64,000 bases of DNA, from NCBI GenBank assembly GCA_021736215.1, contig JAIPGI010000003.1, positions 27,389-91,388 of the forward strand, written 5' to 3'. Positions 16,811 to 26,530 of the stretch are shown piece after piece; positions within the stretch are counted from its first letter, which is position 1, and every line of letters starts with the position of its first letter. Origin of the DNA: Candidatus Altimarinota bacterium (GTDB lineage: Bacteria; Patescibacteriota; Gracilibacteria; UBA4473). A model generated the notes under the pieces. The model ran no database searches and was not told the origin of the DNA. It was given only the letters and a program-made list of their open reading frames with translations. A program made the translations under genes and the position numbers.

Positions 16811-17371
16811 ATGCTTGGAATAACAGATCTCAAAGTCGGCGCAACAGTTCAAATTGATGATGAACCCTACATTATTACGTGGAATCAATTCTCCAAAACC
16901 GCTCGACAGGGAGGAGTTATGAAAACAAAATTACGAAACTTATTGTCAGGACGAGTAATGGAAAAAACATTTCAGGGAAGTGATAGGATTGAGGAGGCGG
17001 ACGTAAATTTTCGTCGAGCCCAGTTTCTCTACACATCAGGAGATGATTATGAATTCATGGATCAAGAAACTTTTGAAACAGTAACCCTCAATAAGGAGTC
17101 CATTGGAGACCTCGTAAATTTTATGTTGGATGGAATGGATTGTGATTTACAATATTTCAATGGAAATCCGATCAATATAAAACTTCCACCGAAAATGACG
17201 TTTAAAATTACTCAAACGGAACCTGGCGTGCAAGGGGATCGTGCCCAAGGGGGAACGAAGTCTGCCACACTTGAAACGGGTTATGTTATTCGAGTGCCAC
17301 TTTTTGTGAATCAAGGCGACAAAGTTGTCATGAACACGGATACTGGAGAGTATGTAGAACGAGCGAAATAA
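16811..17371 (+). CDS. efp: Elongation factor P
   Basis: EF-P rescues ribosomes stalled at polyproline. The 186 residues cover the KOW-like domain and two OB domains, ending TGYVIRVPLFVNQGDKVVMNTDTGEYVERAK-like. At the domain-1 loop tip, where E. coli has the modified Lys34 in PGKGQA, this protein has Arg32 within TARQGG, so it is an Arg-type EF-P. Arg-type proteins can be rhamnosylated by EarP; no EarP gene is in the window. The ATG lacks an SD. Confidence 0.96.
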   Translation: MLGITDLKVGATVQIDDEPYIITWNQFSKTARQGGVMKTKLRNLLSGRVMEKTFQGSDRIEEADVNFRRAQFLYTSGDDYEFMDQETFETVTLNKESIGDLVNFMLDGMDCDLQYFNGNPINIKLPPKMTFKITQTEPGVQGDRAQGGTKSATLETGYVIRVPLFVNQGDKVVMNTDTGEYVERAK

Positions 17372-17504
17372 AGCAATGAATAATAATTAATGAGTAATCA
17401 AAAATAGTGATAGTTTGTTTCATAAATATAAAACTGATATTCTTTTCGATAGATGAAAAAGAAAAATATTATTCATTATTCATTCTTCATTACCCATTAA
17501 AATA

Positions 17505-18065
17505 ATGGAAGTCGCTTTGACATGGAATTTGGTGATATTGGCCGTCTTTGTGATGCTTTTTGCATACAACTTTTTACTTGGTCAAAATGCGACACTCAAA
17601 CTGATTCTTTCCATTTATATTGCGGTATTAACATCAGATGGAGTTGCTAAAATTCTAAAGGAATTCATTATCGATCCTTCGCCTGGGATTCAGTCTTTAC
17701 TTGAAGGAAGTGGAAATCAATTTTTTACTGGGTTAAGACTCATTCTCTTTCTTACGGCAATGGTGTTTTTTGCCGTAAAAGGAGCTTTTCATATTTCTGT
17801 ACAAAAACATGATCATTGGGCGCTCAGAACTGCCATTCACGCAGTTTTTGCCATTCTCTCTTCGACGTTATTTCTCTCGACAGTACTGATCTATCTTTCA
17901 GGGAATTCATTTGTCGAAGGAATGATGTTCGCTAAAGAAATAGATATTTATCGGGAATCACTTCTGGCGCAGATTCTTATCGACTATTACCAATTTTGGT
18001 TTTCCCTTCCCGCTATTGGATTTTTGGTAACGAGCTTCCTTTTTGAAGGAAAAGAGAAGGACTAG
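17505..18065 (+). CDS. Uncharacterised polytopic membrane protein
   Basis: The 186-residue protein has four or five hydrophobic segments: residues ~5-25, ~30-50, ~75-95, ~108-130 and ~160-178. I see no catalytic motif and do not recognise the family. It lies between efp and a CorA-like gene, separated from efp by 133 bases of AT-rich sequence whose two halves form an imperfect inverted repeat built on ATTATTCATTA. A CvpA-like role is possible but unsupported. Confidence 0.6.
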   Translation: MEVALTWNLVILAVFVMLFAYNFLLGQNATLKLILSIYIAVLTSDGVAKILKEFIIDPSPGIQSLLEGSGNQFFTGLRLILFLTAMVFFAVKGAFHISVQKHDHWALRTAIHAVFAILSSTLFLSTVLIYLSGNSFVEGMMFAKEIDIYRESLLAQILIDYYQFWFSLPAIGFLVTSFLFEGKEKD

Positions 18066-18179
18066 GGATCAAAGATCAGATATCAAAGATCAGAGAGCAG
18101 AGAAGAAATATCAGGGAAGAGGGAATATCAAAAAATAATTCTTCTTTCTTCTCTATTTTTCTCTTCTCTGATATTGGTT

Positions 18180-19091
18180 TTACATTACTCGTTTCTTTTT
18201 GAGGTAGAAAAGTAGCGCGCCGAGTCCAAAAGAAAATATAATAAAAAGGGCTATGGCAATGCCCCATATTGCGGAGGGATCTTGTTCCATATGGTTTCGG
18301 ATATTCATTCCATAGAAGCCCACAATAACTGCTAAAATCCCTAAAACGCCAGTCGCTGCCGTGAGAATCAAATCAAATTTAATAATTATGTTTCGCAAAT
18401 TATTCATCTTGAGCGTTAAAACCTCCTGAGTATCGTCAATATTTTCATCCAGTTCTTCAACTCGGTGAGTGATATCTTCTATTTGTTCGAGTGCATTTTC
18501 CAAAACGGATTCAGCATCTTCGGTATCGGTTGGTTTTTTCATTCCTAAATAAAAATCTAACAATTCATCATCGTCTTCCACTAATTCCTCGAGTGCATCT
18601 TCTATGTCATGCACTTTGGTGGAAAGTTTGGAAAGACGTTTTTTGAGATGCAAAAGTTGCTCGAAAGTTTGATCGTCAATCTGTTCTTTTTTTAATTTTC
18701 CAAAAATCTGATCGGAAGCTCTCTCTATTTCATCAAATCGACGTTCCATTTTTTCCACAATATAAGCGAGAGCAATTTCTATAACGAGGTGTTCAAATCG
18801 TATTTTTTCAGCGGGGGATTTTATTTTCTCGAGTAAAAAAGGAAGGAAATAATCAGTAACTTTTTTATTTTCTAAATCAAAAACATAGACAACATGTTTT
18901 CCTACTACGAGTTTTACGGAATGGAAATTAACAATGATACAATCTCCTCGCGGAGCAATCGTAATTGCCTGATTTTTTGCAAAAACAGGACGGAGGTCTC
19001 GTGTATGCACGTCAAACTCGCGTGTTAATTCTTTACGAGAAATATCTACCTGCTTATTTTTTCCGTTTTTATCAATAAAGAGAGTAATCAT
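18180..19091 (-). CDS. CorA-family divalent metal transporter
   Basis: The 303-residue protein has a soluble N-terminal α/β part, a long helical stalk (roughly residues 130-220), then two C-terminal membrane helices. The pore signature YGMN (CorA GMN motif) is at the end of the first, in VIVGFYGMNIRNH, and the tail is basic (LKKKRVM). CorA pentamers move Mg2+ or Co2+/Ni2+; the metal cannot be told from sequence. Confidence 0.85.
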   Translation of the reverse strand: MITLFIDKNGKNKQVDISRKELTREFDVHTRDLRPVFAKNQAITIAPRGDCIIVNFHSVKLVVGKHVVYVFDLENKKVTDYFLPFLLEKIKSPAEKIRFEHLVIEIALAYIVEKMERRFDEIERASDQIFGKLKKEQIDDQTFEQLLHLKKRLSKLSTKVHDIEDALEELVEDDDELLDFYLGMKKPTDTEDAESVLENALEQIEDITHRVEELDENIDDTQEVLTLKMNNLRNIIIKFDLILTAATGVLGILAVIVGFYGMNIRNHMEQDPSAIWGIAIALFIIFSFGLGALLFYLKKKRVM

Positions 19092-19103
19092 AATTTGAAA
19101 ATT

Positions 19104-20000
19104 TTAAAAAAGACTGTTTTGTAAGGCCGTATGAACACTAAGCCCTGGCGCGCGAGTGCCGAAATCAATTTCGTGTCCTATTAAATCTTTGGCACAGAGA
19201 GCCACGAGTTCATCGGGAGTTTCAACAACAAGAAAGGGTCCTTTTATAGCTAGGATTGTCCCTGCCACAGATTCCCCATTCTTGAGTTGGACGGAGTGAA
19301 AGGACTTCGGATTTTTTCCAATATCCTTCGTGTTATATATTGATTCCCAAGAACGGAATTCTGGATTTTTTAGAAGAAAATCTTGCAGATGAGGATATTC
19401 ATCAAGAGCTTTTCTGTGTTTTGCAAAGACATCAAGAAGAATTTTTTCTCCCTCTATTTCCGTAAGAGCGGGGCAAAGAAAGTCCTTTTTTTGAGAAGAA
19501 GTAATTTTATCCACTAATCCATCTTTTCGAATAAGTGTTTCTATTTGTCGGGCAGAAATTCCATCAGGAGTTTGCGCAACAAAAAGTGTGAAATGAGAAC
19601 CCTGTTCAATCTGTCGTAAAATTTTTCGGGAAACTTGCGTAACACCAATTTTCAAAAGGTTGGTATCAAAAAGTACCAAATAGACAACATGGGATCCAGA
19701 TATTTGTTCTAAATCAAGTTCAGTAACATTGCTTCGATCAAACCCATCAAAAGCCGTAAAAATAAAATTTCTTTCTCGCATTTTACAGATATCGCATTTC
19801 GCTTTCCCCTTTGTTTTATTAGGACAAGGGCTCCAAATATCATCTATCCGACTCCCAACACACATCACATCACTACAAATCTCAAGGGATAAAGAATCTC
19901 CGATTTTTAACGCTTTTCTCCCAAATTTATTTTCAGTACTTGCTTGGAACTCGGTCGTTCTTTCATCGATCCAGCGAAAATCATATACAAGCACTTTCAT
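19104..20000 (-). CDS. DUF2797-like protein with cysteine cluster
   Basis: A 298-residue soluble protein. Residues ~50-75 have a cysteine cluster (CPNK, then CDICKMR), likely a metal site. This is followed by HVVYLVLFDTNLLKIGVTQVSRKILRQIEQGSHF, which resembles the GIY-YIG-like core of DUF2797 proteins. The function is unknown. It lies 12 bases ahead of the CorA-like gene on the same strand, suggesting co-transcription. Confidence 0.6.
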   Translation of the reverse strand: MKVLVYDFRWIDERTTEFQASTENKFGRKALKIGDSLSLEICSDVMCVGSRIDDIWSPCPNKTKGKAKCDICKMRERNFIFTAFDGFDRSNVTELDLEQISGSHVVYLVLFDTNLLKIGVTQVSRKILRQIEQGSHFTLFVAQTPDGISARQIETLIRKDGLVDKITSSQKKDFLCPALTEIEGEKILLDVFAKHRKALDEYPHLQDFLLKNPEFRSWESIYNTKDIGKNPKSFHSVQLKNGESVAGTILAIKGPFLVVETPDELVALCAKDLIGHEIDFGTRAPGLSVHTALQNSLF

Positions 20001-20133
20001 AAGTTCAGTTAGGGCGAGGAATTTTTAATAGGTTTGGGCACAAAAAGCAAGGAAAAGTAATTTTCGATTTTGCTCATGACAGGATAGGTTTTTAATTTCC
20101 AATTTCTCGTTTTCCATTTAAGCTTTGTCTCGC

Positions 20134-21822
20134 ATGGAAAAACTCTCATGGAGCGGTAAGCGTTGGGCAGATGCTCCCGTAGCCGAACGATTAGAAGAAA
20201 TACAAAAAATATTACTACAGGAGCGGTCACTCACTGAGCACGATGCGATTCAATCATTTCTCCACCCAACACTTCAGAATTTACACAGTCCTTGGAATAT
20301 TTTTGGAATGGAGAAAGCAGTTCAGCGAATTATAAAAGCCCTAAAAAAGAAGGAAAGAATTATTATTTTTGGTGATTTTGATGCTGATGGAATTACGTCT
20401 ACGGTGATTTTAGTCCAAGCACTCAAAGATTGTGGAGCGGAAGTTTCTTATCGCATTCCCACACGGAATATCGAGTCTCATGGACTCAAAAAAACGCATA
20501 TTGATGAATTATTACATCGGAAAGTGAGCCTTTTAATTACCTGCGATTGCGGGATTAATGACGATAAAGCTGTTCACTACGCACACGAACAAGGAATGGA
20601 TGTAATTGTTACAGATCATCATGAGTCAAAAAAATCATCCTTTCCTTCAAGTGCTGTAGCAGTACTCAATCCAAAACTTCCTCAGTGTATGTATCCCGAA
20701 AAAAACCTCTCTGGTGCAGGAATTGCCCTCAAACTTGTTATGGCTCTTGCTGAAAAATATTTTGAAACCCCAGAAAAAATAATTCCATTTTTGGATAAAT
20801 TCTTTGAGATTTGTGCGATTGGACTTATTGCAGATTGTGTGGATTTAGTGGGAGAAAATAGAATTTTGGCAAAATTCGGTCTCGAAAAGATGAGCCATAC
20901 CGATTGGAAGGGGTTAGCGCAATTATTGCACCACTGTCATATAGATCCGCGAAATATTGATGAACAAACTATTGGATTTACCATTGCTCCGAGACTCAAT
21001 GCGGCTTCACGGATTGGAGACGTCTTGGTAGCGGCACAGCTGTTCTTGGGCGAATCGGATATGCATGCGAGTCGCATCACGAAACTTGACCACCTTAATG
21101 ATCAACGGAAACAAACAACGCAACGAGTATATAGAGAAAGCCTTTCTCAAATTCATCCAGGGGCAGCGATGCAATGTTTCTTTCGGGAAAGTTGGAATCC
21201 CGGAATCCTAGGATTACTTGCGGGAAGGCATGTAGAAGAACTGGACGTTCCAACTGTAGCCTGCTCTCTTCGTGAAGATGGGCTTCTAACCGCATCATGT
21301 AGGGCCCCTTTGGGGTATAAAATGGTAGAATCCTTGCAGGAACACAGCAATCTTTTTGAACAATTTGGAGGACATAATGGAGCAGCTGGGTTTACGGCAA
21401 AACCCGAAAAACGTGAACAAATTCATCGGATGTTGGAAGCCCACTTTGCTCGTTTGGGGAGAGAAAAACCGGCTATCCCTGTAAGTGCGTATCTTTCTTG
21501 CGATATTATTGATTTGCGGTTATCAGAATTCCTCAAGTATTTTTCACCTTTTGGAAATGGGAACAAGGAATCAATTTTCGGATTACGAGAAGTGGAGATT
21601 TTGGATTTCCAAATCATGGGAAAAGAAAAAAATCACTTACGGATTGTTGGACTATGTGGGGAGAGACAGCTTGATTTTACGGCTTTTTTTGCCGATAAGT
21701 TTTTGAAAAAAATAAAAGTAGGACAAGTGGTTGATGTGCTTTTTACCGTGAGCGAAAATATATGGCAGGAACAGCGGCGATTACAATTGCGGGTGGTTGA
21801 TGTTGCAATGAGTAGTAAGTAA
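20134..21822 (+). CDS. recJ: Single-stranded-DNA-specific exonuclease RecJ
   Basis: A DHH-family 5'-3' exonuclease for recombination and mismatch repair. The motifs run IIIFGDFDADGITS (motif I), ITCDCGIND, TDHHESKK (DHH), then DHHA1-type SWNPGILGLLAGR and GGHNGAAGFT. About 562 residues from ATG 20134 is normal. An in-frame TTG three codons upstream is possible. No SD is visible. Confidence 0.96.
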   Translation: MEKLSWSGKRWADAPVAERLEEIQKILLQERSLTEHDAIQSFLHPTLQNLHSPWNIFGMEKAVQRIIKALKKKERIIIFGDFDADGITSTVILVQALKDCGAEVSYRIPTRNIESHGLKKTHIDELLHRKVSLLITCDCGINDDKAVHYAHEQGMDVIVTDHHESKKSSFPSSAVAVLNPKLPQCMYPEKNLSGAGIALKLVMALAEKYFETPEKIIPFLDKFFEICAIGLIADCVDLVGENRILAKFGLEKMSHTDWKGLAQLLHHCHIDPRNIDEQTIGFTIAPRLNAASRIGDVLVAAQLFLGESDMHASRITKLDHLNDQRKQTTQRVYRESLSQIHPGAAMQCFFRESWNPGILGLLAGRHVEELDVPTVACSLREDGLLTASCRAPLGYKMVESLQEHSNLFEQFGGHNGAAGFTAKPEKREQIHRMLEAHFARLGREKPAIPVSAYLSCDIIDLRLSEFLKYFSPFGNGNKESIFGLREVEILDFQIMGKEKNHLRIVGLCGERQLDFTAFFADKFLKKIKVGQVVDVLFTVSENIWQEQRRLQLRVVDVAMSSK

Positions 21823-21843
21823 TGAACAGTTTTAAATGGCATT

Positions 21844-21970
21844 GTCATCCTGGCTTGTCCAGGATCAGAAGCGTTGTTATGGTTTTTATTATAAATGCTC
21901 TTATACAAATTTTCGTGCCACTCTGCATTTTATTTCTGTACGCACAGGATTCCGGACAAGCCGGAATGAC
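21844..21970. repeat. GTCAT...ATC-type palindromic element between recJ and tRNA-Lys
   Basis: The 363-base gap between recJ and tRNA-Lys begins with this element. A left hairpin (GTCATCCTGG/CCAGGATC, CTTGT loop) and a right hairpin (GATTCCGG/CCGGAATGAC) face each other across ~80 AT-rich bases. The rest of the gap has a possible promoter (22036-22063) and no convincing gene. Confidence 0.75.
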
Positions 21971-22035
21971 GGGAAGGTGCTCATTCTCCCTCAATGAAAA
22001 GGGAATTCTCAATGTAATCGGGACGGCGGGAATTA

Positions 22036-22063
22036 TTGACAAAACTCATCTCAAACATACAAT
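22036..22063 (+). promoter_or_regulatory. Possible tRNA-Lys promoter
   Basis: TTGACA (22036-22041), 16-base spacer, TACAAT (22058-22063). The predicted start is ~115 bases before the tRNA, a long precursor leader, so a second nearer promoter cannot be excluded. Confidence 0.4.
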
Positions 22064-22185
22064 TCCCCCGTTCTTTTGAGGAGGGAAAACTTAGTGATGA
22101 GAGTAGTTCGGCTTTAGCAGAGTTGGTCGAAGAAAGAATCCCATAAAAGATAGTTCTTATAACAAATAAAAATTACCACTTAAAT

Positions 22186-22260
22186 GGGTGAGTAGCTCAG
22201 TGGTAGAGCAGTTGACTCTTAATCAATTGGCCGCGGGTTCGACCCCCGCCTCACCCACCA
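22186..22260 (+). tRNA. tRNA-Lys(CUU) with encoded CCA
   Basis: A full cloverleaf: acceptor GGGTGAG/CTCACCC, D stem GCTC/GAGC, anticodon loop CTCTTAA (CTT), T arm GCGGG-TTCGACC-CCCGC, discriminator A and genomic CCA. Confidence 0.97.
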
Positions 22261-22285
22261 CTTTTTCCTCCTTTATGAAGGAGGA

Positions 22286-22681
22286 TTATATATTCATTCC
22301 CATAATTGTTAATTGCAATATTGTTGCAAAACTAACCCAAGCGAGATAAGGAATTTGCGCGTAGATAACCCACCGATAATAGGGACAGACTGCCTTCATC
22401 ATCCAAAAGATAGTTCCGAGTAGGAGAAGGATATCAAGTGAAGCCAAAAGAAGATTCTGTAACCCAAATTGAAGCGGCGTGAAAGAGAAGTTAAAAATGA
22501 GATTCAGAACGAATGGAAGGGCTACAGAAAACGGTAGTTTTTTCTGAATTACTTTCCAAAAAACAAACCCAAAACTAAGGAAGATGATAAGGTATAAAAT
22601 ACTCCACACCGGACCAAATATCCATGCAGGCGGAGCAAAAAATGGCTTTTCTAGAGTTTGGTACCAAGTGTAAGTATCCAT
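22286..22681 (-). CDS. TspO/MBR-family membrane protein
   Basis: At 131 residues it is shorter than typical TspO (~155-160). Family landmarks are KPFFAPPAWIFGPVWSILY at the N-terminus and PYLAWVSFATILQLTI near the C-terminus; about four membrane helices are evident. TspO proteins bind porphyrins or sterols, with varied proposed roles. It follows aroB by three bases at the end of gyrA-aroB-tspO. Confidence 0.85.
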   Translation of the reverse strand: MDTYTWYQTLEKPFFAPPAWIFGPVWSILYLIIFLSFGFVFWKVIQKKLPFSVALPFVLNLIFNFSFTPLQFGLQNLLLASLDILLLLGTIFWMMKAVCPYYRWVIYAQIPYLAWVSFATILQLTIMGMNI

Positions 22682-22684
22682 GGA

Positions 22685-23719
22685 TTAAACGCTGTGAACT
22701 TCCACCACCCCAATTTTCCTCGGCAAAATTAATCGTATGCGTCCATCGAAACACTTTTTATCATGCTTCATGGCTTCCCAAATCTTTTTTTCACCAATAT
22801 CACAGGTGGTATCAATCTCGAATTGATTCAAAATATTTTCAATTCTATCTGCCGTTTCTTCACCACAAAGTTTATTTTTCAAAGCATAATTAGTTGCCAT
22901 CAACATTCCTATGGCAACAGCTCGTCCATGAGGAATAGTAAAGCCTGATAACAATTCAATGGCATGGCCAAATGTATGACCAAAATTCAATTGCATACGA
23001 ATATCTTTTCCACGCTCATCTCGCTCAACAATACGAGACTTGATTTCTATTGAGTCTCGAATCAGAGGAATAAGTTGTGGCAAGACTCCTTTGAGTCCTC
23101 CTTTTTTGTGCGAGAGGAGAGCGAGTTTCTCCAAATCTTTAAAATGTCGAGGGGAAGTAATTATGCCGTGCTTAATCATTTCACATAAGCCGTTTTTGAG
23201 TTCTGATTCAGGAAGAGTGGTAAGAAATTCTTCACAGGCAAAAACTTTTTCTGGATGATGAATAGTACCGATAAGGTTTTTCCCATACTGGCAATCAATA
23301 CCTGTTTTTCCTCCGAGAGAAGAATCAACCATCCCTAGTAAAGTTGTGGGGATATGAATAACAGGAGTTCCCCGCATATAGAGTGATGCCGCCAATCCTG
23401 TAACATCTCCGACAACCCCTCCTCCTACAGAAATTAAGAGAGAATGTCGGTCAAAACGTTTTCGGAAACAAGTGTCTAATATCTTCTCGGTTGTTTTCCA
23501 TGTTTTTTCTTTTTCTCCTACAGGAAGAATGAGAAGCTCGTTTTTGGAGAATCGCTGAATAAACGGACAAAACTTTACTACATTTTTGTCAGTTACTACC
23601 AAGAATTTTCGGCTTCCAACAGAAAAACGGAGGAGCTTTTCGAGGGCATCAAAACTCCTTGGAAATTCTATTTCGCAAAACGTTGTTGGCGGGTCAATGC
23701 GGATAGTAATAGGTCGCAT
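22685..23719 (-). CDS. aroB: 3-dehydroquinate synthase
   Basis: Second step of the shikimate pathway, DAHP to 3-dehydroquinate. The 344 residues contain SVGGGVVGDVTGLAASLYMRG (NAD binding), IPTTLLGMVDSSLGGKTGID and NFGHTFGHAIE with metal-binding histidines. It lies three bases after gyrA. aroC and a trpG/pabA gene are elsewhere in the window, so part of the chorismate route is present but scattered. Confidence 0.95.
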   Translation of the reverse strand: MRPITIRIDPPTTFCEIEFPRSFDALEKLLRFSVGSRKFLVVTDKNVVKFCPFIQRFSKNELLILPVGEKEKTWKTTEKILDTCFRKRFDRHSLLISVGGGVVGDVTGLAASLYMRGTPVIHIPTTLLGMVDSSLGGKTGIDCQYGKNLIGTIHHPEKVFACEEFLTTLPESELKNGLCEMIKHGIITSPRHFKDLEKLALLSHKKGGLKGVLPQLIPLIRDSIEIKSRIVERDERGKDIRMQLNFGHTFGHAIELLSGFTIPHGRAVAIGMLMATNYALKNKLCGEETADRIENILNQFEIDTTCDIGEKKIWEAMKHDKKCFDGRIRLILPRKIGVVEVHSV

Positions 23720-23722
23720 AGA

Positions 23723-26401
23723 TTATTTTTCCAAAAGAGTTTTTTGACCGTTGGATTCCGTATCTTCAATGAGGGAAATAGAAGAAATTATATCTTTTTT
23801 GTTTCTCATAAGAATAACTCCTTGTGTCGATCTTCCTGCAGTTTTGACAGCGTCGAGAGGGGTACGGAGTGTTTGTCCTTGTTTCGTCACAATCAAGAGG
23901 TCGGCCTTGTTTCCGTTTTCAATAACCCTTGCTCCAGCTACCTTTCCTGTTTTGGAGGTAATATTGGCAACTTTTATACCACTTCCTCCTCGTCCTTGGG
24001 TTCGATATTGTTTGACGGGAGACATTTTTCCAAGACCGTTTTCCATGACGACAAGAAGCTTGGCATCATCTTCGCGAAGGAGATCCATTTCTACAACAGC
24101 ATCATTTTTACCGAGTCGGATACCGCGTACTCCTGCGGCAGATCGCCCCATAGGACGAACATCTTTCTCGTGGAAACGAATAGATTTCCCTTCACGGGTA
24201 ACAATGAATATATCGTCTTCTCCAGAAGAAACTTTTGTCCACTGGAGTGTTTCTCCTTCCTTGAGCCCACAGGCAATGAGCCCTGATCGACGGACATTTT
24301 TAAATTGTTCGAGTTCTGTTTTTTTCACGGTTCCTCCAGTCGAACACATGAATATGTATTCTCCTTGAGAAATACTGAGGTTCAAAATTTCCATTACTTT
24401 TTCCTCTGGTTGAAGTTGGAGAAGATTGATAATGGGCGTTCCCTTTGCCGTTCGGGAAGCTTCGGGAATTTCATACATTGGAAGAGCGAATACGCGGCCT
24501 TTATCCGTAAAGAACAACAAATCATTATGATTACTTCCGTATTGGGATTTAACAATGACATCTTCTTCTTTGGTAGTGACTCCGATAACGCCAACACCTC
24601 CTCGTTTTTGAGATCTGAAAACAGATGGATTCATGCGCTTGACGTAATTTTGTTCCGTAAGCACCACAATCATTTCTTCATCAGGAATAGTGTCTTTAGC
24701 ACTAAATTCTCCAAGAGCATTTTTGTGAACTTTCGTTTTTCGAGCATCTCCAAATCGTGTTTTGGCATCAGTTAATTCATTGGCAATAATATCAGATTGT
24801 TTTTCTCGACTTGCCAGAATGCCTTCAAGTTCAGTAATAAGTCTCATCTTTTCTGCTAACTCATCTTCGATTTTCTTGCGTTCAAGTCCCGCAAGTGTTT
24901 GAAGCTTCATTTCGAGAATTGCTTTTGCTTGAATTTCAGAAAGTCCGAATTTCTTTTGCAGGGCTTCTCCAGCGATTTCTTTGGTTTCTGATTTTCGGAT
25001 AGTCGCAATAACTTCGTCGATATGATCAAGGGCAATTTTGAGTCCTTCGAGGATATGAGCACGCGCTTTTGCAATGCGGAGTTCATATTCAGTTCGTCGA
25101 CGAACGACTATAAATCTATGATCCAAAAAGTATTGTAATACTTCTTTCACATTCAAAAGTCTTGGGTGGATTCCATCCACTAAGGCAATCATATTGAGAT
25201 TAAAAGATTTTTGTAGAGTAGTGAACTTGAAGAGTTTATTGAGCGTTTTTTGTGGATAGGCATCGCGCTTGAGTTCGATCACGATACGGATTCCTTCTCG
25301 ATTTGATTCGTCCCGAAGATCAGAAATACCAATAATCTTTTTCTCGTGAACGAGGTCGGCAATTTTTATAATAAGATCAGCTTTGTTCACCTGATAGGGG
25401 ATTTCTGTCACAATGATGGCATTTTTTCCTCCCTTGAGTTCTTCGATTTGAGCCTTGGCTCGCATAATAACTCCACCTCGACCAGTCGAATACATTTCCT
25501 TGAGGCATCCTCCGTCATAAATTTCAGCACCAGTAGGAAAATCGGGCCCTTTGATAAATTTGAGCAAATCATCGATAGTGGCTTCTGGATTTTTTAACAG
25601 ATGAACCGTGGCATCAATCGTTTCTCCAAAATTATGAGGAGGGATATTCGTCGCCATTCCCACGGCAATTCCCATGGTTCCATTGAGCAAGAGTTGGGGA
25701 ACTGAACTTGGCAAAACGGTAGGTTCCTCTGCGGTTGAATCGTAGTTTGGACGAAAATCAACGGTATCTTTTTCGATATCAGCGAGCATGAGTTCGGCAA
25801 CCTTCCCCATGCGAGCTTCTGTATAACGCATGGCGGCAGGATTGTCTCCATCAATTGAACCGAAGTTTCCCTGTCCATCAACGAGCATATAGCGCAGAGA
25901 AAACTCCTGTGCCATACGAACCATAGACATATAAACAGCGCTGTCTCCATGAGGATGATATTTTCCCAAAACAGCACCTACGACATTGGCAGATTTACGA
26001 TATTTAGCTCCAGGACGAAGCCCATTCTCATGCATAGCATAAAGGATTCGCCGATGTACGGGTTTGAGTCCATCTCGAACATCTGGCAAAGCACGGGAGA
26101 CGATGACGCTCATTGCATAAGAGAGATAAGATTCCTCCATGTCTCTCGTGATTTCCCTCGAAATAAGGCTTCGGGCACAGCCCGTAGCGTCATATACAGT
26201 AATAGAATCGGTTAATGGTTTTTCTTCTGGAGAAGACGTTGTTTCAGGGATATCCTCCTCTGACAAGGAAGATTCATCAAGAGAATCTTCATCAGAAGAT
26301 TTTAAAGGTTTTGAAGTGAATCCAGCCTCCTCTTTGTGAGGAGTTTCTGGCTTTTCGTTTTCGTTTTCGTTGTCGAGGGGAAGCTTGTTTTCTTCGGTCA
26401 T
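23723..26401 (-). CDS. gyrA: DNA gyrase subunit A
   Basis: Breaks and rejoins DNA to introduce negative supercoils with GyrB. The core begins near residue 83 ([40 protein letters not shown]), and the catalytic tyrosine is in [10 protein letters not shown]. The C-terminal β-pinwheel has QKRGGVGV, a GyrA-box-like motif that favours gyrase over topoisomerase IV. An N-terminal extension of ~80 acidic/serine-rich residues is unusual; a start inside it is possible. gyrB is not in the window. Confidence 0.95.
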   Translation of the reverse strand: MTEENKLPLDNENENEKPETPHKEEAGFTSKPLKSSDEDSLDESSLSEEDIPETTSSPEEKPLTDSITVYDATGCARSLISREITRDMEESYLSYAMSVIVSRALPDVRDGLKPVHRRILYAMHENGLRPGAKYRKSANVVGAVLGKYHPHGDSAVYMSMVRMAQEFSLRYMLVDGQGNFGSIDGDNPAAMRYTEARMGKVAELMLADIEKDTVDFRPNYDSTAEEPTVLPSSVPQLLLNGTMGIAVGMATNIPPHNFGETIDATVHLLKNPEATIDDLLKFIKGPDFPTGAEIYDGGCLKEMYSTGRGGVIMRAKAQIEELKGGKNAIIVTEIPYQVNKADLIIKIADLVHEKKIIGISDLRDESNREGIRIVIELKRDAYPQKTLNKLFKFTTLQKSFNLNMIALVDGIHPRLLNVKEVLQYFLDHRFIVVRRRTEYELRIAKARAHILEGLKIALDHIDEVIATIRKSETKEIAGEALQKKFGLSEIQAKAILEMKLQTLAGLERKKIEDELAEKMRLITELEGILASREKQSDIIANELTDAKTRFGDARKTKVHKNALGEFSAKDTIPDEEMIVVLTEQNYVKRMNPSVFRSQKRGGVGVIGVTTKEEDVIVKSQYGSNHNDLLFFTDKGRVFALPMYEIPEASRTAKGTPIINLLQLQPEEKVMEILNLSISQGEYIFMCSTGGTVKKTELEQFKNVRRSGLIACGLKEGETLQWTKVSSGEDDIFIVTREGKSIRFHEKDVRPMGRSAAGVRGIRLGKNDAVVEMDLLREDDAKLLVVMENGLGKMSPVKQYRTQGRGGSGIKVANITSKTGKVAGARVIENGNKADLLIVTKQGQTLRTPLDAVKTAGRSTQGVILMRNKKDIISSISLIEDTESNGQKTLLEK

Positions 26402-26530
26402 GTGGATTACTCAAAAATTCCCATAGATTGTAGAGAAATAAGCGAAAATTTCAAAGGGAAAAGAAGGGATTTTTAACCTTTCTCCTGTAGAAATATTGAC
26501 AAAATATGTATAAATATTATTTATAAGATA

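Noticed and set aside
21822..22079. 85-codon plus-strand frame after recJ
   Set aside because: Most of it is the palindromic repeat element; translated repeats give the appearance of an open frame.
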